Assembly: GCA_000632805.1 (NCBI GenBank)
Contig: CP007444.1
Location: 5,196,772-5,260,771 of the forward strand
Source of the DNA: Dyella jiangningensis
Lineage (GTDB): Bacteria > Pseudomonadota > Gammaproteobacteria > Xanthomonadales > Rhodanobacteraceae
Reading direction: 5' to 3'
DNA length: 64,000 nucleotides
Part shown: positions 9,600 to 18,377 of the stretch, one piece after another
Position numbering within the stretch: the stretch's first letter is position 1
How the letters are laid out: each line of letters opens with the position of its first letter
Translations under genes and position numbers: made by a program
The notes under the pieces: model-generated
The model's input: the letters and a program-made list of their open reading frames with translations, nothing else
Databases searched by the model: none
Told to the model about the DNA's origin: nothing

Positions 9600-10004
9600 T
9601 CAGGCAAACCAGAGATAGAGCCAACCCAGCGGATGGTGGGCCCGGGCGATGCCGATGATGGTGATATAGGTCAGCATGGCGGCTACATAACTGAAGCGGC
9701 GCACGGCAGATGAACCGCAACGGCGCATGGCCAGTACACCTAATGCGACGTACGCCGCGACCAGCAGCAGTTTGGTGGTCAGCCAGCCGTTGGCGAACGT
9801 GCCAGGCGGCAGGATGGTGAGCAGCATCATCGCAGCGGTGAGTAGCGTGGTGTCGATGGCGTAGCTGAGCCATCGCAAGGGTGGCGCGTAAGCGAGGCTT
9901 TCCCGGCCGGCCTGCACCAACAAGCCACGCAGCGCGAACAGCGAGCCACTGGCGGCGATGCATGCGATGTGCACCCCTTTGATCTGTGCGCACCACTCAA
10001 GCAT
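9600..10004 (-). CDS. SirB family membrane protein
   Basis: 134-residue inner-membrane protein with four hydrophobic segments (about residues 8-28, 45-65, 75-92, 105-130). The opening IKGVHIACIAASGSLFALRG and the end RAHHPLGWLYLWF match the SirB (SirB2) family, whose biochemical role is unclear. It leads the operon with the tyrosine-decarboxylase-type gene, 3 nt apart, so they may be translationally coupled. Assignment rests on the overall pattern. Confidence 0.78.
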   Translation of the reverse strand: MLEWCAQIKGVHIACIAASGSLFALRGLLVQAGRESLAYAPPLRWLSYAIDTTLLTAAMMLLTILPPGTFANGWLTTKLLLVAAYVALGVLAMRRCGSSAVRRFSYVAAMLTYITIIGIARAHHPLGWLYLWFA

Positions 10005-10332
10005 GGTCTTTGGATATTGAATGCCGCGAAAGCAAAGAGGCGATGAGATCAGCCGATCGACGCCCGGGTTTCCATGGACTGGAGAGCATCTTCAGCGCTC
10101 GGAACGCATCCGCCTGGTGGACGTCGCGGATATGGTCTCGATGGCCGGGGCCGCTGGCGATGACGCGAGTCAAGCGAGCTTGAACAGGGTGATGTCGTGA
10201 CGCCGCGCGTCGTTTGGCCATCCAAATCCATGCGTCGACGGGTCCCTTCGCGGCATGTCTTGGCCCCCTTCAGGGTGTTTCGGAGGCCGGTGGTGGCTGC
10301 ACGCCTGCATTGCGTCGAGGCAATCCGGGCAT
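10005..10332. other. Gap with no supported gene
   Basis: About 330 bp between the SirB-family gene and the decayed membrane gene. Short frames exist on both strands, but none has a good ribosome site or a recognisable product. It may hold the operon promoter and further remnants. Confidence 0.5.
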
Positions 10333-10760
10333 GTGTGGTATCCCTTTCTTCTGCTGCTGCACCTTTCCTGCACCATCGCGTTTTTCGGGCCGTCGTGTTC
10401 GAGGTCGTGATCCTGGACTCGCTCCAGCGCACCTTCGATCGGGCCACGATGGAACGCGTCGAAGCGGCGGTGATGGAACGCGTCCCGCCGCGTGATGCCG
10501 TGGGTCGTAGGAATGCTTTATGCGAGCGGCATCGCGATGTTCACCGTGCGCTGCGCCGGGCTGAACTGCCTGCAGACCCATTGAGGGTGGCTGCTGTTGG
10601 CCAAGGTGACCCTTGCACTGGCGGTACTGGTAGTTTTTGTCCGTGCGGTGAGGACGAGGGGCGGTGGGTCGACCCTTGCGGCTTCCGGAATACCCGCCAT
10701 CTCGTGCTGGTGCTCATGGCGGGCATCGTCTTTCTGGCCAAGGCCATGTTCTACTTGTAG
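10333..10760 (+). pseudogene. Decayed CopD-like integral membrane protein
   Basis: No single frame is open, but membrane-protein stretches join if frames are changed: WYPFLLLLHLSCTIAFFG (frame of 10333), then VVFEVVILDSLQRTFDR (next frame, from about 10395), then VMPWVVGMLYASGIAMF and CAGLNCLQTH (first frame again, from about 10490). A TGA at 10582-10584 replaces what looks like Trp in TH-W-GW, then WLLLAKVTLALAVLVVF continues, and [20 protein letters not shown] closes in the other frame, ending at 10760. That is at least three frameshifts and one nonsense codon in 430 bp. The pattern suggests a small four-helix CopD-like membrane protein. Decay is more likely than sequencing error because the lesions are several and of two kinds. 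Family assignment is tentative. Confidence 0.6.
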
Positions 10761-10783
10761 GCCCTGTCCAACGAGGTATCCCC

Positions 10784-11284
10784 ATGTCCCAGGTAACGCT
10801 CAAGGGCCAGCCGGTCCAGGTCGACGGTCATTTTCCCGCCAAGGGCGAACACGCACCGGCGTTCTCGCTGGTCGGCAAGGATCTTGCCGACGTGGCGCTG
10901 GCCAGCTTTGCCGGCAAGCGCAAGGTGCTCAACATCTTTCCGAGCATCGACACGCCCACCTGCGCCACCTCGGTGCGCCGCTTCAACGAGAAGGCCAGCC
11001 AGCTCGAGAACGCTGTCGTGCTCTGCATTTCCGCCGACCTGCCGTTCGCGCAAGCGCGCTTCTGTGGCGCGGAAGGCTTGAGCAACGTGGTGACGCTGTC
11101 CACGCTGCGCGGCCACGACTTCCTCAAGAACTATGGCGTGGCGATCGCCTCGGGCCCGTTGGCGGGCCTGGCCGCGCGTGCCGTCGTGGTGCTCGATGCC
11201 AATGACCAGGTCGTCCACAGCGAGATGGTGTCGGAGATCGCCCACGAGCCGGACTACGACTCGGCGTTGGCTGCGCTGGGCTAA
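10784..11284 (+). CDS. tpx: Thiol peroxidase (Tpx, atypical 2-Cys peroxiredoxin)
   Basis: 166 residues. Reduces hydrogen peroxide and organic peroxides with thioredoxin as electron donor. The peroxidatic Cys60 sits in [15 protein letters not shown] and the resolving Cys94 in [11 protein letters not shown], the Tpx spacing. The ATG at 10784 is preceded by a CGAGGT ribosome site; longer upstream frames run through the decayed gene and are not supported. A strong terminator follows at 11302. It is a single-gene unit. Confidence 0.95.
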   Translation: MSQVTLKGQPVQVDGHFPAKGEHAPAFSLVGKDLADVALASFAGKRKVLNIFPSIDTPTCATSVRRFNEKASQLENAVVLCISADLPFAQARFCGAEGLSNVVTLSTLRGHDFLKNYGVAIASGPLAGLAARAVVVLDANDQVVHSEMVSEIAHEPDYDSALAALG

Positions 11285-11301
11285 GTTCGGCAACACATCC
11301 A

Positions 11302-11336
11302 CAAAAAAAGGCCGGACACGTTCCGGCCTTTTTTGT
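11302..11336. terminator. Bidirectional terminator after tpx
   Basis: AAGGCCGGA pairs with TCCGGCCTT around a short loop, with an A-run before and a T-run after, so it can work on both strands. It closes tpx and may back up the azurin terminator. Confidence 0.88.
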
Positions 11337-11352
11337 GCCGGGTCCTCCGGCA

Positions 11353-11386
11353 TAAAAAAGCAGCCAGCCGAAGGTGGCTGCTTCCC
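11353..11386 (-). terminator. Terminator of azurin
   Basis: AAGCAGCCA and TGGCTGCTT form a 9-bp stem. On the minus strand it is followed by a run of six T, and it lies 24 bp after the azurin stop. Confidence 0.85.
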
Positions 11387-11409
11387 CGGCCCACCGGGAC
11401 TCATGCTTG

Positions 11410-11859
11410 CTATTTGCCCAGCGCCAGCGTTCCCTTCATCAGGGCGGCATGGCCCGGGAAGGTGCAGAAGTAGGCGTAGGTTTCGCCGGCCTTGAGCTTG
11501 GCGACCGGCACGGTCACGGTGTCGGATTCGCCGCCGCCCACCAGCTTGGTGTGCGCAATGACGCGAGCGTCATCAGCCTTGACATAGTTCTGGTCGGCAC
11601 CTGCCTTCATGCCGTCGGCGATGATGCCGGCCTCGTCAGTCGAATGGCCCAGTACCCAGTTATGGCCCATCGAGGCCTTGGGCAGCTTGCCCGTGTGCTT
11701 GAGCGTGACGGTGAACTGCTTGCAGGTCTTGGGCACTTCGATGCTCTTCTGGTTGAACTGCATCGCATCGTTGCCCTCGATGGTGGTGCTGCAGTCGGCC
11801 GCCCACAGCGGTGCAGCGAACAGGCCGAGCAGAGCGAGGGCAAAGGTCTTGCGAATCAT
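11410..11859 (-). CDS. azu: Azurin, periplasmic type 1 blue copper protein
   Basis: 149 residues: a 20-residue signal peptide ([20 protein letters not shown]) and a mature protein of about 129 residues beginning ADCSTTIEG, the usual azurin size. Copper ligands are visible as the His in [10 protein letters not shown] and Cys, His and Met in [12 protein letters not shown]. The N-terminal Cys and the Cys in PKTCKQF form the structural disulfide. It carries electrons in the periplasm, in low-oxygen or nitrite respiration or redox stress. An FNR/Anr box with a matching -10 lies upstream, as in Pseudomonas. Confidence 0.96.
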   Translation of the reverse strand: MIRKTFALALLGLFAAPLWAADCSTTIEGNDAMQFNQKSIEVPKTCKQFTVTLKHTGKLPKASMGHNWVLGHSTDEAGIIADGMKAGADQNYVKADDARVIAHTKLVGGGESDTVTVPVAKLKAGETYAYFCTFPGHAALMKGTLALGK

Positions 11860-11927
11860 GGGGACATCTCCGTCATTAAAGTCAGAAAAGGCGCGACGAT
11901 AATGATTCGCGATTGATCCGCCCGGCG

Positions 11928-11941
11928 TTGATCTGCATCAG
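11928..11941 (-). promoter_or_regulatory. FNR/Anr box and class II promoter of azu
   Basis: TTGATCTGCATCAG matches TTGAT-N4-ATCAA at 9 of 10 conserved positions. Its centre (11934.5) is 75 bp upstream of the azu ATG. A -10-like CATTAT (minus strand, 11904-11899) lies 33 bp from the box centre, the geometry of an FNR class II promoter. Oxygen-responsive control is inferred; Anr control of azurin is known in Pseudomonas. Confidence 0.75.
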
Positions 11942-11996
11942 ATCGATGCGTGTACCGCCCGCATAGCGACATTGCACCGCATGCGTTTGCGGAAAC

Positions 11997-12030
11997 AAAA
12001 AAAGGGCCGGATGAACCGGCCCTTTTTCCT
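11997..12030. terminator. Terminator of gap
   Basis: AAAGGGCCGG and CCGGCCCTTT form a 10-bp stem with a 5-nt loop flanked by A- and T-runs. It lies 18 bp past the gap stop on the minus strand and could act on both strands. Confidence 0.88.
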
Positions 12031-12047
12031 GTTGCCTACTGCGGGAC

Positions 12048-13061
12048 TTATTTGGCCGCCATCAGCGCGACGGTCATGTCGAGCATGCGGTTGGAGAAGC
12101 CCCACTCGTTGTCGTACCACGACAGTACCTTCACCAGCGTGCCTTCCATGACGCGGGTCTGGGTCGCGTCGTAGGTGGAGGAGGCCGGGTTGTGGTTGAA
12201 GTCGATCGACACCAGCGGCTGGGTATTGACGGCCAGGATGCCCTTGAGCGGGCCATTGGCGGCTTCGCTGATGACCTGGTCGATCTCTTCCTTGGTGGTC
12301 GGACGGGCGGCGTCGAAGGTGAGGTCGACGACCGACACGTTGATGGTCGGCACGCGCATGGCGAAGCCGTCCAGCTTGCCGTTGAGTTCCGGCAGCACCA
12401 GGCCCACCGCGGCGGCGGCGCCGGTCTTGGTCGGGATCTGGCTCATCGTGGCCGAACGGGCGCGGCGCAGGTCGGAGTGGTAGACGTCCGTCAGCACCTG
12501 GTCGTTGGTGTAGGCGTGGATGGTCGTCATCAGGCCGCGCTGGATGCCGATCTTCTCATGCAGCACCTTGGCTAGCGGAGCCAGGCAGTTGGTGGTGCAC
12601 GAGGCGTTGGAGATCACTTCCAGCTTGGAGGTGAGCTTGTCGGTGTTGACGCCGATGACGAAGGTGCCGTCCACGTCCTTGTCGCCAGGCGCGGAGATGA
12701 TCACCTTCTTGGCGCCGGCGGCGATGTGCGCGCTGGCCTTGGCCTTGGAGGTGAACAGGCCGGTGCACTCGAGCACCACGTCCACGCCCAGGGCGCCCCA
12801 GGGCAGCTTGGACGGGTCGCGCTCGGCGCATACCTTGATGCGGTCGCCGTTGACGATCAGATCGCCGCCGTCCACCGACACGGTACCCGGGAACTTGCCG
12901 TGCGCGGTGTCGTACTGGGTCAGGTGCGCGTTGGTCTCGGCGTTGCCGAGGTCGTTGATCGCAACGATCTGGATCTCGTTGGTGCGACCGGCTTCGTACA
13001 GTGCGCGCAGAATGTTGCGGCCGATGCGACCGTAACCGTTGATGGCGACCTTGATGGCCAT
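12048..13061 (-). CDS. gap: Glyceraldehyde-3-phosphate dehydrogenase
   Basis: 337 residues. NAD-binding motif [10 protein letters not shown] at residues 8-17; catalytic Cys155 in SNASCTTNC; the base His is in TIHAYTNDQ about 27 residues later; the C-terminal [13 protein letters not shown] is the family signature. The Asp of AINDLG (residue 37) after the second strand favours NAD over NADP. Ordinary glycolytic/gluconeogenic enzyme. The other lower-glycolysis genes of this window (pyk, fba, tkt, pgk) are close by but in separate units. The longer frame beyond 13061 is not needed; the ATG is followed directly by the Rossmann fold. Confidence 0.97.
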   Translation of the reverse strand: MAIKVAINGYGRIGRNILRALYEAGRTNEIQIVAINDLGNAETNAHLTQYDTAHGKFPGTVSVDGGDLIVNGDRIKVCAERDPSKLPWGALGVDVVLECTGLFTSKAKASAHIAAGAKKVIISAPGDKDVDGTFVIGVNTDKLTSKLEVISNASCTTNCLAPLAKVLHEKIGIQRGLMTTIHAYTNDQVLTDVYHSDLRRARSATMSQIPTKTGAAAAVGLVLPELNGKLDGFAMRVPTINVSVVDLTFDAARPTTKEEIDQVISEAANGPLKGILAVNTQPLVSIDFNHNPASSTYDATQTRVMEGTLVKVLSWYDNEWGFSNRMLDMTVALMAAK

Positions 13062-13251
13062 GTGACAGCGTCCTCCGGAGTGAGGTGACGGAATTGGCGG
13101 CTGTGGGACCGCCGTAAAACCGTCATTTTAGCTTGAACGGGCTCTCCGGCCCATCCACCGCCCTGCGGCATGGCTGGGGCTGTTCAGCGGACGCCGGAAG
13201 CGCTTGAATCGACTTTTCTTTCGGGCGCACGCGCCCCAGCAGGAGATTGGC

Positions 13252-13722
13252 ATGAGCGAGACGGGACAGACTTTCGGCATCACCCTGGAGCAGGTCGAGA
13301 ACTTCGAATTCCGGGTGCGCTTCGACGACACGGCGATCCCGGATCTGATCGTGGACGAGGGGGCGCCCCTGGGCGGCGATGCCGGGCCCAATCCCTCGCG
13401 CCTGCTTGCCGTCGCCGTGGCCAACTGCCTCGCCGCGAGCCTGTTGTTTGCCCTGCGCAAGTACAAGAACACGCCGGGCAAGATGGGCGCGAAGGCCCGG
13501 CTGACCCTGGAGCGCAACGAGCATGGCCGTCTGCGCATCGCGCATATCGGCGTGGACCTGCAACTCGCGGAGAAGGCCGAGGTGCTCGACTACCTTGATC
13601 GCGTGCTGGCGCAGTTCGAGGACTTCTGCATCGTGACCCAGAGTGTCCGTCAGGGCATCAAGGTGGATGTCAGCGTCCTGGACGGGGAAGGCAACCGATT
13701 GTCGGTGCCGGGCGAAAGCTGA
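13252..13722 (+). CDS. OsmC family protein
   Basis: 156 residues from the ATG at 13252, chosen because AGGAGA lies about 8 nt upstream; an earlier in-frame ATG at 13204 has no ribosome site. The fold is seen in GGDAGPNPSRLLAVAVANCLAAS, where the Cys of ANCLAAS is the N-terminal catalytic-type cysteine. The second Cys is in FEDFCIVTQSVRQGI. OsmC/Ohr proteins reduce organic peroxides or detoxify reactive sulfur; which one applies here cannot be decided. Monocistronic. Confidence 0.85.
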   Translation: MSETGQTFGITLEQVENFEFRVRFDDTAIPDLIVDEGAPLGGDAGPNPSRLLAVAVANCLAASLLFALRKYKNTPGKMGAKARLTLERNEHGRLRIAHIGVDLQLAEKAEVLDYLDRVLAQFEDFCIVTQSVRQGIKVDVSVLDGEGNRLSVPGES

Positions 13723-13795
13723 GAACCGGCCGGCGCGGAGCTGTCATGGGGCTGTGGCAGACTTTCTGTTTTCCCTGACACATTCGAACGTATCC

Positions 13796-14605
13796 ATGTC
13801 CTTTCCGCGCCTTACTGCCGCCCTTGCACTCGCCTGTGTCGTCCTGACGCCCGCCGCACACGCCTGGGGCCAGCTTGGCCACAGCATCGTGGCCGATCTT
13901 GCCCAGCGCCATCTGAGCCCTACGGCGGAAGTCGAGGTGGAGCGACTGCTGGCACCCGAAAACACCAAGTCGCTGGCGGATATCGCCAGCTGGCCGGACG
14001 AGATCCGCAACGATCCCGGCAAGGACGCGCTGTGGAAGCAGACGCGTGCCCTGCACTACGTCGACTTCACCCACGGCGACTGCAACTACACGCCGCCGCG
14101 TGATTGCGAGGGCGGCCAGTGCGTGGTCGCCGGCATCGACCACTACGTGCAGATCCTCGCCGACAAATCGCAGCCCGACGCCACGCGCCTGGAGGCCTTG
14201 AAGTTCGTGGTCCACTTCATTGGCGACGAACACCAGCCGCTGCATGGCGGCTCGCGCGATGACAAGGGCGGCAACGCCTACCAGGTCCAGTTCCAGGACA
14301 AGGGCACCAACCTGCACAGCGTGTGGGACTCGGGCCTGCTCAAGACGCGCGGCCTCGACTACAAGGCCTACGCCGACGAACTGGAATCGCGCGGCACGGT
14401 GACCTTGCCCAAGCCCATCGCCCCGTTCGACAACGCCTACGCCCAATGGGCGGAAGAGTCCTGCCAGATCTCGCGCGACATCTATCCCGACAGTCACAAG
14501 CTCAACCAGACCTATGTGGACAAGGAACTGCCCGTGGCGGAACTGCGTCTGCGCGAAGCGGGACGTCGGCTGGCGGAAGTGTTGAACCTCGCGCTGGCGC
14601 GGTGA
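13796..14605 (+). CDS. S1/P1-type secreted nuclease
   Basis: 269 residues with a 23-residue signal peptide ending AHA, so the mature protein begins with the zinc-binding WGQLGH; the N-terminal Trp itself is a zinc ligand in this family. Other zinc ligands: Asp in ASWPDEIR, His in ALHYVDF, and FIGDEHQPLHGG and NLHSVWDSGLL. Expected reaction: cleavage of single-stranded nucleic acids and 3'-nucleotides, with three zinc ions, in the periplasm or outside. The size equals bacterial homologues. The ATG at 13796 has only a weak ribosome site. Confidence 0.92.
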   Translation: MSFPRLTAALALACVVLTPAAHAWGQLGHSIVADLAQRHLSPTAEVEVERLLAPENTKSLADIASWPDEIRNDPGKDALWKQTRALHYVDFTHGDCNYTPPRDCEGGQCVVAGIDHYVQILADKSQPDATRLEALKFVVHFIGDEHQPLHGGSRDDKGGNAYQVQFQDKGTNLHSVWDSGLLKTRGLDYKAYADELESRGTVTLPKPIAPFDNAYAQWAEESCQISRDIYPDSHKLNQTYVDKELPVAELRLREAGRRLAEVLNLALAR

Positions 14606-14630
14606 CGCTTGTTCGTCTTCGCGCTCCCAT

Positions 14631-14658
14631 GGGCCCGCCAATGCGCGGGCCTTTTTTT
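14631..14658 (+). terminator. Terminator of the nuclease gene
   Basis: GCCCGC and GCGGGC form a stem around a 6-nt loop, followed by a run of seven T, 28 bp after the stop. Confidence 0.88.
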
Positions 14659-15002
14659 GATCAAAACTTCAGCAGTTCCGGAAAGAATTGCTGCGATGCA
14701 AAATCATTCGTGCGGATGCTTCGCGCACACGCAAGCGGGCCCGGGCGCTCCTGCCGGCACGCCGATGCCGTGGCTTCAGAGTGGCCTCGCATTTTGCGTG
14801 CCATGACACCAGTATTTAGCCATCCGAATGCCAGTGAAGCAGACCAGTGTCGTGAGCTGGGTGCATTCTTGGCTGTCTTTGCGTAATACCACTGGTCGCG
14901 GCTGGTCCGCATGCCACAAGCAGTCCACTTGCATACCGTGGGTGGCAAGAAAAAAGCCTGTGCAAACCCTCTGGCAGATCGATCCAATTCTGCTAGCGTT
15001 GA
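14659..15002. other. Non-coding stretch upstream of pyk
   Basis: About 340 bp with no convincing gene on either strand. It presumably holds the pyk promoter, but no clear -35/-10 pair or known riboswitch pattern was recognised. Long minus-strand frames here are shadows of pyk. Confidence 0.5.
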
Positions 15003-16478
15003 ATGATGACTACTGAATCTACGCTGCGTCGCACAAAGATTGTTGCCACCCTCGGTCCCGCGACCGACGCGCCTGGCATGCTCGAAAAAATCATCGCCGA
15101 AGGCGTCGATGTGGTTCGTCTGAACCTCTCGCACGGCCAGCCCGACGACCACCGCGCGCGCGCCGTCGCCGTGCGCGATGCCGCCGCCAAGCTCGGTCGC
15201 GAGGTCGGTGTGCTGGCGGACCTTCAGGGCCCCAAGATCCGCGTCGAGCGGTTTGCGCATGGTCCGGTGGAGCTTCGTGTGGGCGATAGCTTCGTGCTGG
15301 ATTGCAGCCCCGGTGCGCCGCTCGGCGACGCCACCCGCGTCGGCGTGAGCTACTACGACTTGCCGAAGGACGTGTCCGCGGGCGACGTGCTGTTGCTGGA
15401 CGATGGCCTGGTCGCGCTGACCGTCGAATCCGTCGTGGGTGCGGAAATCCGCTGCCGCGTGCTGATCGGCGGCAAGCTGTCCGACCGCAAGGGCCTCAAC
15501 CGCCAGGGTGGTGGCCTTTCCGTGTCCGCGCTGTCGGACAAGGACAAGGCCGACATCAAGCTCGCCGCCGAGATCGGCTGCGACTTCCTCGCCGTCTCTT
15601 TCGTGCGTTCGGCCGCCGACATGAACGAAGCGCGCCGCCTGCTGGAAGAAGCCGGCGGCAAGGCGTCGCTGGTGGCGAAGATCGAACGTGCCGATGCGAT
15701 TCCCGTGCTGGGCGAGATCATCGACGCGTCCGACGTGGTGATGGTCGCCCGCGGCGACCTGGGCGTGGAAATCGGCGATGCCGAGTTGCCGGGCCTGCAG
15801 AAGAAGATCATCCGCGAGTCGGTGCAGCGCAATCGCGCCGTGATCACCGCCACGCAGATGCTGCAGTCGATGGTGCGCTCGCCGATCCCGACCCGCGCCG
15901 AAGTGATGGACGTGGCCAACGCCGTGATCGACGGCACCGACGCCGTGATGCTGTCCGAGGAATCGGCAGCGGGCGCGCATCCGGACAAGGCCGTGGCCGC
16001 GCTGCGTCGCATCTGCCTTGGCGCCGAACGCCAGTTCGAGCCGAAGGAAGATCCGGCCACGCAGGGTCATCATCTGGATCGCACCGACCAGGCCATCGCG
16101 CTGGCTGCGATGGTGCTGGCCAGCCAGCTCGGTGTGCGAGCGATCGTGGCGTTGACCGAGTCCGGTGCCACCGCGCAGTGGCTGTCGCGCTATCGCAGCG
16201 CGGTGCCGATCTACGCGCTGTCGCCGTTCGACGACGCGCGCCGCCGCATGTCGATCCTGCGCGACGTACAGGCCGTGAAGTTCACCCACATCTCGCAGAC
16301 CCCGGCCGGCTCCGCACGCGACGCGGTGCGCCAGCTGTTCGCCGAGGGCAAGCTGACCGAAGGCGATCGCGTGGTGCTCACGCACGGCGACCACATCGGC
16401 CAGGGTGGCGGCACCAACACGCTCAAGTTGCTGTCGGTGGGTGCCGAGGGCGTGGTGGAGTGTTTGCGCGACCTGTAA
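15003..16478 (+). CDS. pyk: Pyruvate kinase
   Basis: 491 residues. Begins RRTKIVATLGPATD, with the substrate-binding Arg/Asn/Ser in VVRLNLSHGQPDDH, the active-site Lys in SLVAKIERADAI and the metal-binding MVARGDLGVEIG. The signature is followed by TATQMLQSM. The C-terminal domain is complete (MVLASQLGVRAIVALTESG to GTNTLKLLSVG). Two Met codons open the gene; either could start it. It makes pyruvate and ATP from PEP. It stands alone, with fba and tkt downstream on the same strand but separated by other units. Confidence 0.97.
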   Translation: MMTTESTLRRTKIVATLGPATDAPGMLEKIIAEGVDVVRLNLSHGQPDDHRARAVAVRDAAAKLGREVGVLADLQGPKIRVERFAHGPVELRVGDSFVLDCSPGAPLGDATRVGVSYYDLPKDVSAGDVLLLDDGLVALTVESVVGAEIRCRVLIGGKLSDRKGLNRQGGGLSVSALSDKDKADIKLAAEIGCDFLAVSFVRSAADMNEARRLLEEAGGKASLVAKIERADAIPVLGEIIDASDVVMVARGDLGVEIGDAELPGLQKKIIRESVQRNRAVITATQMLQSMVRSPIPTRAEVMDVANAVIDGTDAVMLSEESAAGAHPDKAVAALRRICLGAERQFEPKEDPATQGHHLDRTDQAIALAAMVLASQLGVRAIVALTESGATAQWLSRYRSAVPIYALSPFDDARRRMSILRDVQAVKFTHISQTPAGSARDAVRQLFAEGKLTEGDRVVLTHGDHIGQGGGTNTLKLLSVGAEGVVECLRDL

Positions 16479-16561
16479 GCATGGCATCGACGTCGGCCTG
16501 TCTGCCTTGGGGCTAGAATCCAGGCCGACGTCCCAACCCATCCATGCGCAGGAGGTTTTCC

Positions 16562-17011
16562 ATGAACATGAAGTCGCGTCGCCGTGTCCAGGCGATTTCG
16601 CTGGCCCTTGCCATGGGCATGGCCGCACCGTTGCTTGCCCAATCGCAGGCGCGCATGGTCGCCCCGGATCGCATCCAGTCGTACTGGATCATGCTCAACA
16701 CGAAGGTGGATGCCGACGTTCCCAACAGCGGCTCCAACATGGACAAGCCCGGTTGCGTGGCGGTGACCTACATGATCGGTTCTGACGGGATTCCGCAGAA
16801 CGTCAATGTGGCCAAGGTCGTGCCGCAGAGCGATCTCGGCGCGGTGGCCAAGAGCGTGGCGGGCAACTTCCGTTATGGGCCGTCGCTGAGCAACAAGACG
16901 CACGAGCCGGTCAATACGTACTTCATCGTGCCGTTCAACCTGCCGGCGGATGCTGCGCAGCGGCAATCCATCGTCAACGCGTGCAAGCTGCCGGGCTACG
17001 ACCAGGCCTGA
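16562..17011 (+). CDS. Exported TonB-C-terminal-like protein
   Basis: 149 residues. Start set at the ATG at 16562 because AGGAGG lies 7 nt upstream; an in-frame ATG 18 bp earlier overlaps that site. A signal peptide of about 30 residues ends near LLAQSQA. The rest, VAVTYMIGSDGIPQNVNVAKVV followed by SVAGNFRYGPS, resembles the TonB C-terminal fold that energises receptors or lines the periplasm. There is no membrane anchor besides the signal peptide, so it is a soluble periplasmic protein. Function unknown. It lies between pyk and fba. Confidence 0.65.
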   Translation: MNMKSRRRVQAISLALAMGMAAPLLAQSQARMVAPDRIQSYWIMLNTKVDADVPNSGSNMDKPGCVAVTYMIGSDGIPQNVNVAKVVPQSDLGAVAKSVAGNFRYGPSLSNKTHEPVNTYFIVPFNLPADAAQRQSIVNACKLPGYDQA

Positions 17012-17153
17012 GTCTTGCCGCCATGGCCGTTCAGGGGCGCTCAGGGCCCCCCATGGCCAGATGCCATATACTTGCGGGCCTTTAAGCCTAGCCGCCCCTT
17101 CCAGGGCGGCTTCCACCTTGTGCGGCCCACACCGCCTAAGTACCGGAGTTGTC

Positions 17154-18161
17154 ATGAGCATCGAAGATCTCGAAAGCGTTGCCCTCGCTATGGTTGCGCC
17201 CGGCAAGGGCATCATCGCCATCGACGAGTCGACCAACACCATCAAGAAGCGTTTCGAGGCCGTCGGCATCGACAACACCGAAGAGAATCGTCGTGCTTAC
17301 CGCGAGCTGCTGCTCACCACGCCGGGCCTCAACGAGCACATCTCCGGCGCCATCCTGTATGACGAAACCATCCGCCAGTCGACCAAGGACGGCGTGCCGT
17401 TCACGACGCTGATGAAGAAGAACGGCATCATCCCGGGCATCAAGGTCGACAAGGGCCCGGTGCCGCTGGCCGGCTTCCCGGGCGACGTGGTGACCGAAGG
17501 CCTCGACGGCCTGCGCGAGCGCCTGCAGGAATACGTGAAGCTGGGCGCCCAGTTCGCCAAGTGGCGCGCCGTGATCAACATCTCCGAAGACAACCCGTCC
17601 TCGACCGCCATCGAGGCGAACTGCCATGCGCTGGCCCGCTACGCCGCGCTGTGCCAGGAAGCCGGCTTGGTGCCGATGGTCGAGCCGGAAGTGATCATGG
17701 ACGGCGATCACAGCATCGAAGTCAGCTACGAAGTGCACGAAGCCGTGCTGCGCAGCCTGTTCAATGCGCTGTACGAGCAGAACGTGATGCTGGAAGGCAC
17801 CATCCTGAAGGTCAGCATGGTCATCCCGGGCAAGGATGCGGACGAGCAGGCCGAGGTCGAGGAAGTCGCCGAAGCCACCGTGCGCGTGCTCAAGACCACC
17901 GTGCCGGCCACGCTGCCGGGCATCGTGTTCCTCTCGGGCGGCCAGACCGACGAGCAGTCCACCGCTCACCTCAATGCGATGAACCGCATGGGCCCGCACC
18001 CGTGGCCGCTGTCGTTCTCCTACGGCCGCGCCATGCAGCAGGCCGCGCTGAAGCTGTGGGCCAAGGACATGAAGGCCAACTACGCCGATGCGCAGAAGAC
18101 CGTCTACGCCCGCGCGAAGGACAACGGCCTCGCCGCGCTGGGTCAGTGGAGCGGCAAGTAA
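17154..18161 (+). CDS. fba: Class I fructose-bisphosphate aldolase
   Basis: 335 residues of the metal-independent class I aldolase family. IIAIDESTNTIKKRF near the N-terminus, KWRAVINISEDNPS in the middle, EPEVIMDGDHSI, and the Schiff-base Lys in GTILKVSMVIPG; FLSGGQTDEQST is also typical. The ATG at 17154 is preceded by CCGGAG. Most gammaproteobacteria use class II aldolase; class I here is usual for Xanthomonadales. Catalyses reversible cleavage of fructose-1,6-bisphosphate. Confidence 0.95.
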   Translation: MSIEDLESVALAMVAPGKGIIAIDESTNTIKKRFEAVGIDNTEENRRAYRELLLTTPGLNEHISGAILYDETIRQSTKDGVPFTTLMKKNGIIPGIKVDKGPVPLAGFPGDVVTEGLDGLRERLQEYVKLGAQFAKWRAVINISEDNPSSTAIEANCHALARYAALCQEAGLVPMVEPEVIMDGDHSIEVSYEVHEAVLRSLFNALYEQNVMLEGTILKVSMVIPGKDADEQAEVEEVAEATVRVLKTTVPATLPGIVFLSGGQTDEQSTAHLNAMNRMGPHPWPLSFSYGRAMQQAALKLWAKDMKANYADAQKTVYARAKDNGLAALGQWSGK

Positions 18162-18171
18162 GCCGATAAAG

Positions 18172-18290
18172 CCCCTCTCCCCGCGGGAGAGGGGTGGGGG
18201 TGAGGGTGCGGTCTTGCCGCCACCTTGGCGATTGCGCTCCGCCCGTACCCTCATCCACCTGCGGCACCTTCTCCCGGAGGGAGAAGGGTT
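18172..18290. repeat. C-rich REP-like palindrome pair after fba
   Basis: Two hairpins (CCCCTCTCCC/GGGAGAGGGG at 18172-18194 and CTTCTCCC/GGGAGAAG at 18268-18287) joined by an outer pairing of GTGAGGGT with ACCCTCAT. This is the REP-like element common in intergenic DNA of Xanthomonadales. A related copy is at 22110. Confidence 0.8.
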
Positions 18291-18325
18291 GAGCTGATCG
18301 GCGTTGCGCTTCCCTTGTAGCAAAG

Positions 18326-18358
18326 AAAAACGGGCACCTCGCGGCGCCCGTTTTTTGT
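18326..18358. terminator. Bidirectional terminator
   Basis: AAAAACGGGC and GCCCGTTTTTT form a stem between fba and the convergent outer-membrane gene. Confidence 0.88.
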
Positions 18359-18377
18359 TGCCCTGTTCCAAGACCGA

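Noticed and set aside
10597-11205. 202-residue plus-strand frame across the start of tpx
   Set aside because: Its first part is one frame of the decayed membrane gene; the rest is tpx in the wrong frame.
14661-16628. 655-residue minus-strand frame over pyk
   Set aside because: Antisense to pyk motifs, and begins in non-coding DNA; composition is typical of a shadow frame.
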